The notes beneath the pieces are model-generated. The model saw only the letters and a program-made list of their open reading frames with translations. It made no database searches and had not been told where the DNA came from. DNA of 64,000 bases from Photobacterium profundum (GTDB taxonomy: Bacteria > Pseudomonadota > Gammaproteobacteria > Enterobacterales > Vibrionaceae), in contig NZ_PYOD01000004.1 in assembly GCF_003026285.1 (NCBI RefSeq), forward strand, positions 62,001 to 126,000. The letters are read 5' to 3'. Position numbers and translations under genes: made by a program. Shown piece after piece: positions 63,397 through 64,000 of this stretch (its first letter is position 1; each line of letters begins with the position of its first letter).

Positions 63397-63412
63397 GGTG
63401 ATGTTCGTCACA
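63397..63412. promoter_or_regulatory. CRP-like site 3
   Basis: GGTGA-TGTTCG-TCACA: 9 of 10 fixed positions. It is the farthest from mtlA and could also serve the rightward gene. Confidence 0.5.
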
Positions 63413-63778
63413 CTTGTGTTATTTCCCTTTTAAATAGTAGAAGTGTTTAGTGATGCAGATCGCTCTTCATATTTAATTCATATCGTGAAATTATTCGACG
63501 AATTGTGGTTTTAATATTTTGTTGCAAAATTACATATGCAATCACATGTAAAAACGATAGTAATCCTCCTCTTTGACTTCAACTTTTACTCATTCTGTTT
63601 AATCTACATAGTCATTGTTAAGTACCATCTCCCTTTTATTGCTAAGTATATTGCTTATTAAGTAAGCGATAAGCGTGAAAACACGTAAATTCAAGTAATT
63701 AAACGTTAGTTAAGTCACTAAAATATAATAATTTCCTGACTACACTAGAGTGATAACTGTCATATAAGAGGGACGCAT

Positions 63779-64000
63779 ATGCCAATTAAAGCCCTAAGCA
63801 GTGACAAGCTGTATCGAGTATCTGAATTAAACGGGTTAGATGCTGATTGCAAATCAACGAAGCACTTAACACCATTAGATGAAATTGTGGGACAAGAAAG
63901 GGCGCAGCAGGCGGTTGAGTTTGCTATGTCGATTAAAGAGAAAGGCTATAATATCTATGCGATAGGTCGAAATGGCCTAGGTAAACGTACAATGGTTATG
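63779..64000 (+). CDS. LonB-like ATP-dependent protease (partial, N-terminus)
   Basis: 74 codons are visible before the window ends. The ATG at 63779 follows AGAGGGACGC. It begins MPIKALSSDKLYRVSELNGL and has LTPLDEIVGQERAQQAVEFA followed by YNIYAIGRNGLGKRTMVM, an AAA/Walker A-type start. This matches the Lon-related S16-peptidase ATPases (AAA_32 plus lid and protease) of Vibrionaceae. In the Walker A GRNGLGKRT, the usual GxxGxGKS/T is well kept. It would degrade proteins in the cytosol. Confidence 0.8.
   Translation, partial: MPIKALSSDKLYRVSELNGLDADCKSTKHLTPLDEIVGQERAQQAVEFAMSIKEKGYNIYAIGRNGLGKRTMVM

Larger units (their letters stand above)
63110..63778. promoter_or_regulatory. Long mtlA upstream region
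   Basis: 669 bp between mtlA (leftward) and the Lon-type gene (rightward), with no supported protein gene. Three CRP-like sites lie at 63237, 63280 and 63397. In Vibrio cholerae a cis-antisense RNA, MtlS, overlaps the mtlA leader; the same place here (63110-63230) has no clear promoter/terminator pair that I can point to. Confidence 0.6.

Noticed and set aside
1-64000. CRISPR arrays, insertion sequences, prophage, rRNA and tRNA genes
   Set aside because: No regularly spaced repeats, transposase-like proteins, phage genes or tRNA-like cloverleaf sequences were noticed in the whole window.

Overview
The window reads as chromosomal DNA of a marine gammaproteobacterium of the family Vibrionaceae, most like Photobacterium or a close Vibrio relative. 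This rests on gene content (mtlA-mtlD-mtlR with a long mtlA leader, dmsABC with divergent torD/napF genes, a DUF2860 outer-membrane protein, a double-length PTPS/QueD-like protein, a LonB-like protease), moderate-to-low GC and Vibrio-like protein sequences. The species cannot be fixed by eye. I saw no rRNA, tRNA, transposase, integrase, phage gene or CRISPR array. Both ends cut through a gene: an NCS1 permease on the left and a Lon-type protease on the right.

Layout. 0-2.7 kb: NCS1 permease, ADP-ribosylglycohydrolase and GntR regulator, resembling the E. coli yegTUVW cluster. 2.7-8.4 kb: MocR regulator with divergent LysE-type exporter, a DcuA/DcuB-type dicarboxylate carrier and an acyl-CoA synthetase. 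8.5-16.6 kb: an AT-rich block with pyruvate:ferredoxin/flavodoxin oxidoreductase, a KdpD-like kinase without the usual KdpD N-terminus, a KdpE-like regulator, a Kup potassium transporter and a small membrane protein. 16.7-19.3 kb: SdaC-like transporter and a drug/H+ antiporter. 19.4-24.8 kb: anaerobic DMSO reductase dmsCBA with divergent TorD-family chaperone and NapF-like ferredoxin. 24.9-27.6 kb: secreted HbpS/GlcG protein divergent from an OmpR-type two-component pair. 27.8-33.6 kb: SpoIIAA-like protein, beta-barrel protein, tandem PTPS protein, and a LysR-flanked quinone oxidoreductase/DoxX/SnoaL group. 33.6-37.4 kb: a second two-component system beside two secreted spondin-domain proteins. 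37.6-42.2 kb: DMT exporter, DsbA/FrnE-like protein, AraC regulator, transglutaminase-like protein and a secreted alpha/beta hydrolase. 42.5-51.2 kb: soxR, a RidA-like gene and EamA exporter, a gene relic, Tat amidase, DUF2860 protein, AraC regulator, MsrA-like protein, and a marR-MFS efflux operon. 51.5-58.2 kb: a four-carbon acid-sugar (threonate-type) catabolic cluster with GntP permease and DeoR regulator, equivalent to E. coli ygbI-N. 58.2-63.1 kb: nagB and the mannitol operon mtlA-mtlD-mtlR.

The clearest regulatory signal beyond simple annotation is a pair of almost identical SoxR-type operators, each inside a promoter with a 19-bp spacer. One lies between soxR and the ridA-eamA genes. 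The other is about 8 kb away, upstream of the marR-MFS operon. That second operon also carries two 21-bp inverted repeats next to the marR start, so it looks controlled both by redox-cycling agents (SoxR) and by its own MarR repressor. Other signals are three CRP-like sites upstream of mtlA, an FNR-like box in the dms intergenic region, a cluster of TTCACA motifs between ltnD and deoR, 21-bp direct repeats upstream of the acyl-CoA synthetase, and many strong intrinsic terminators at convergent gene ends.
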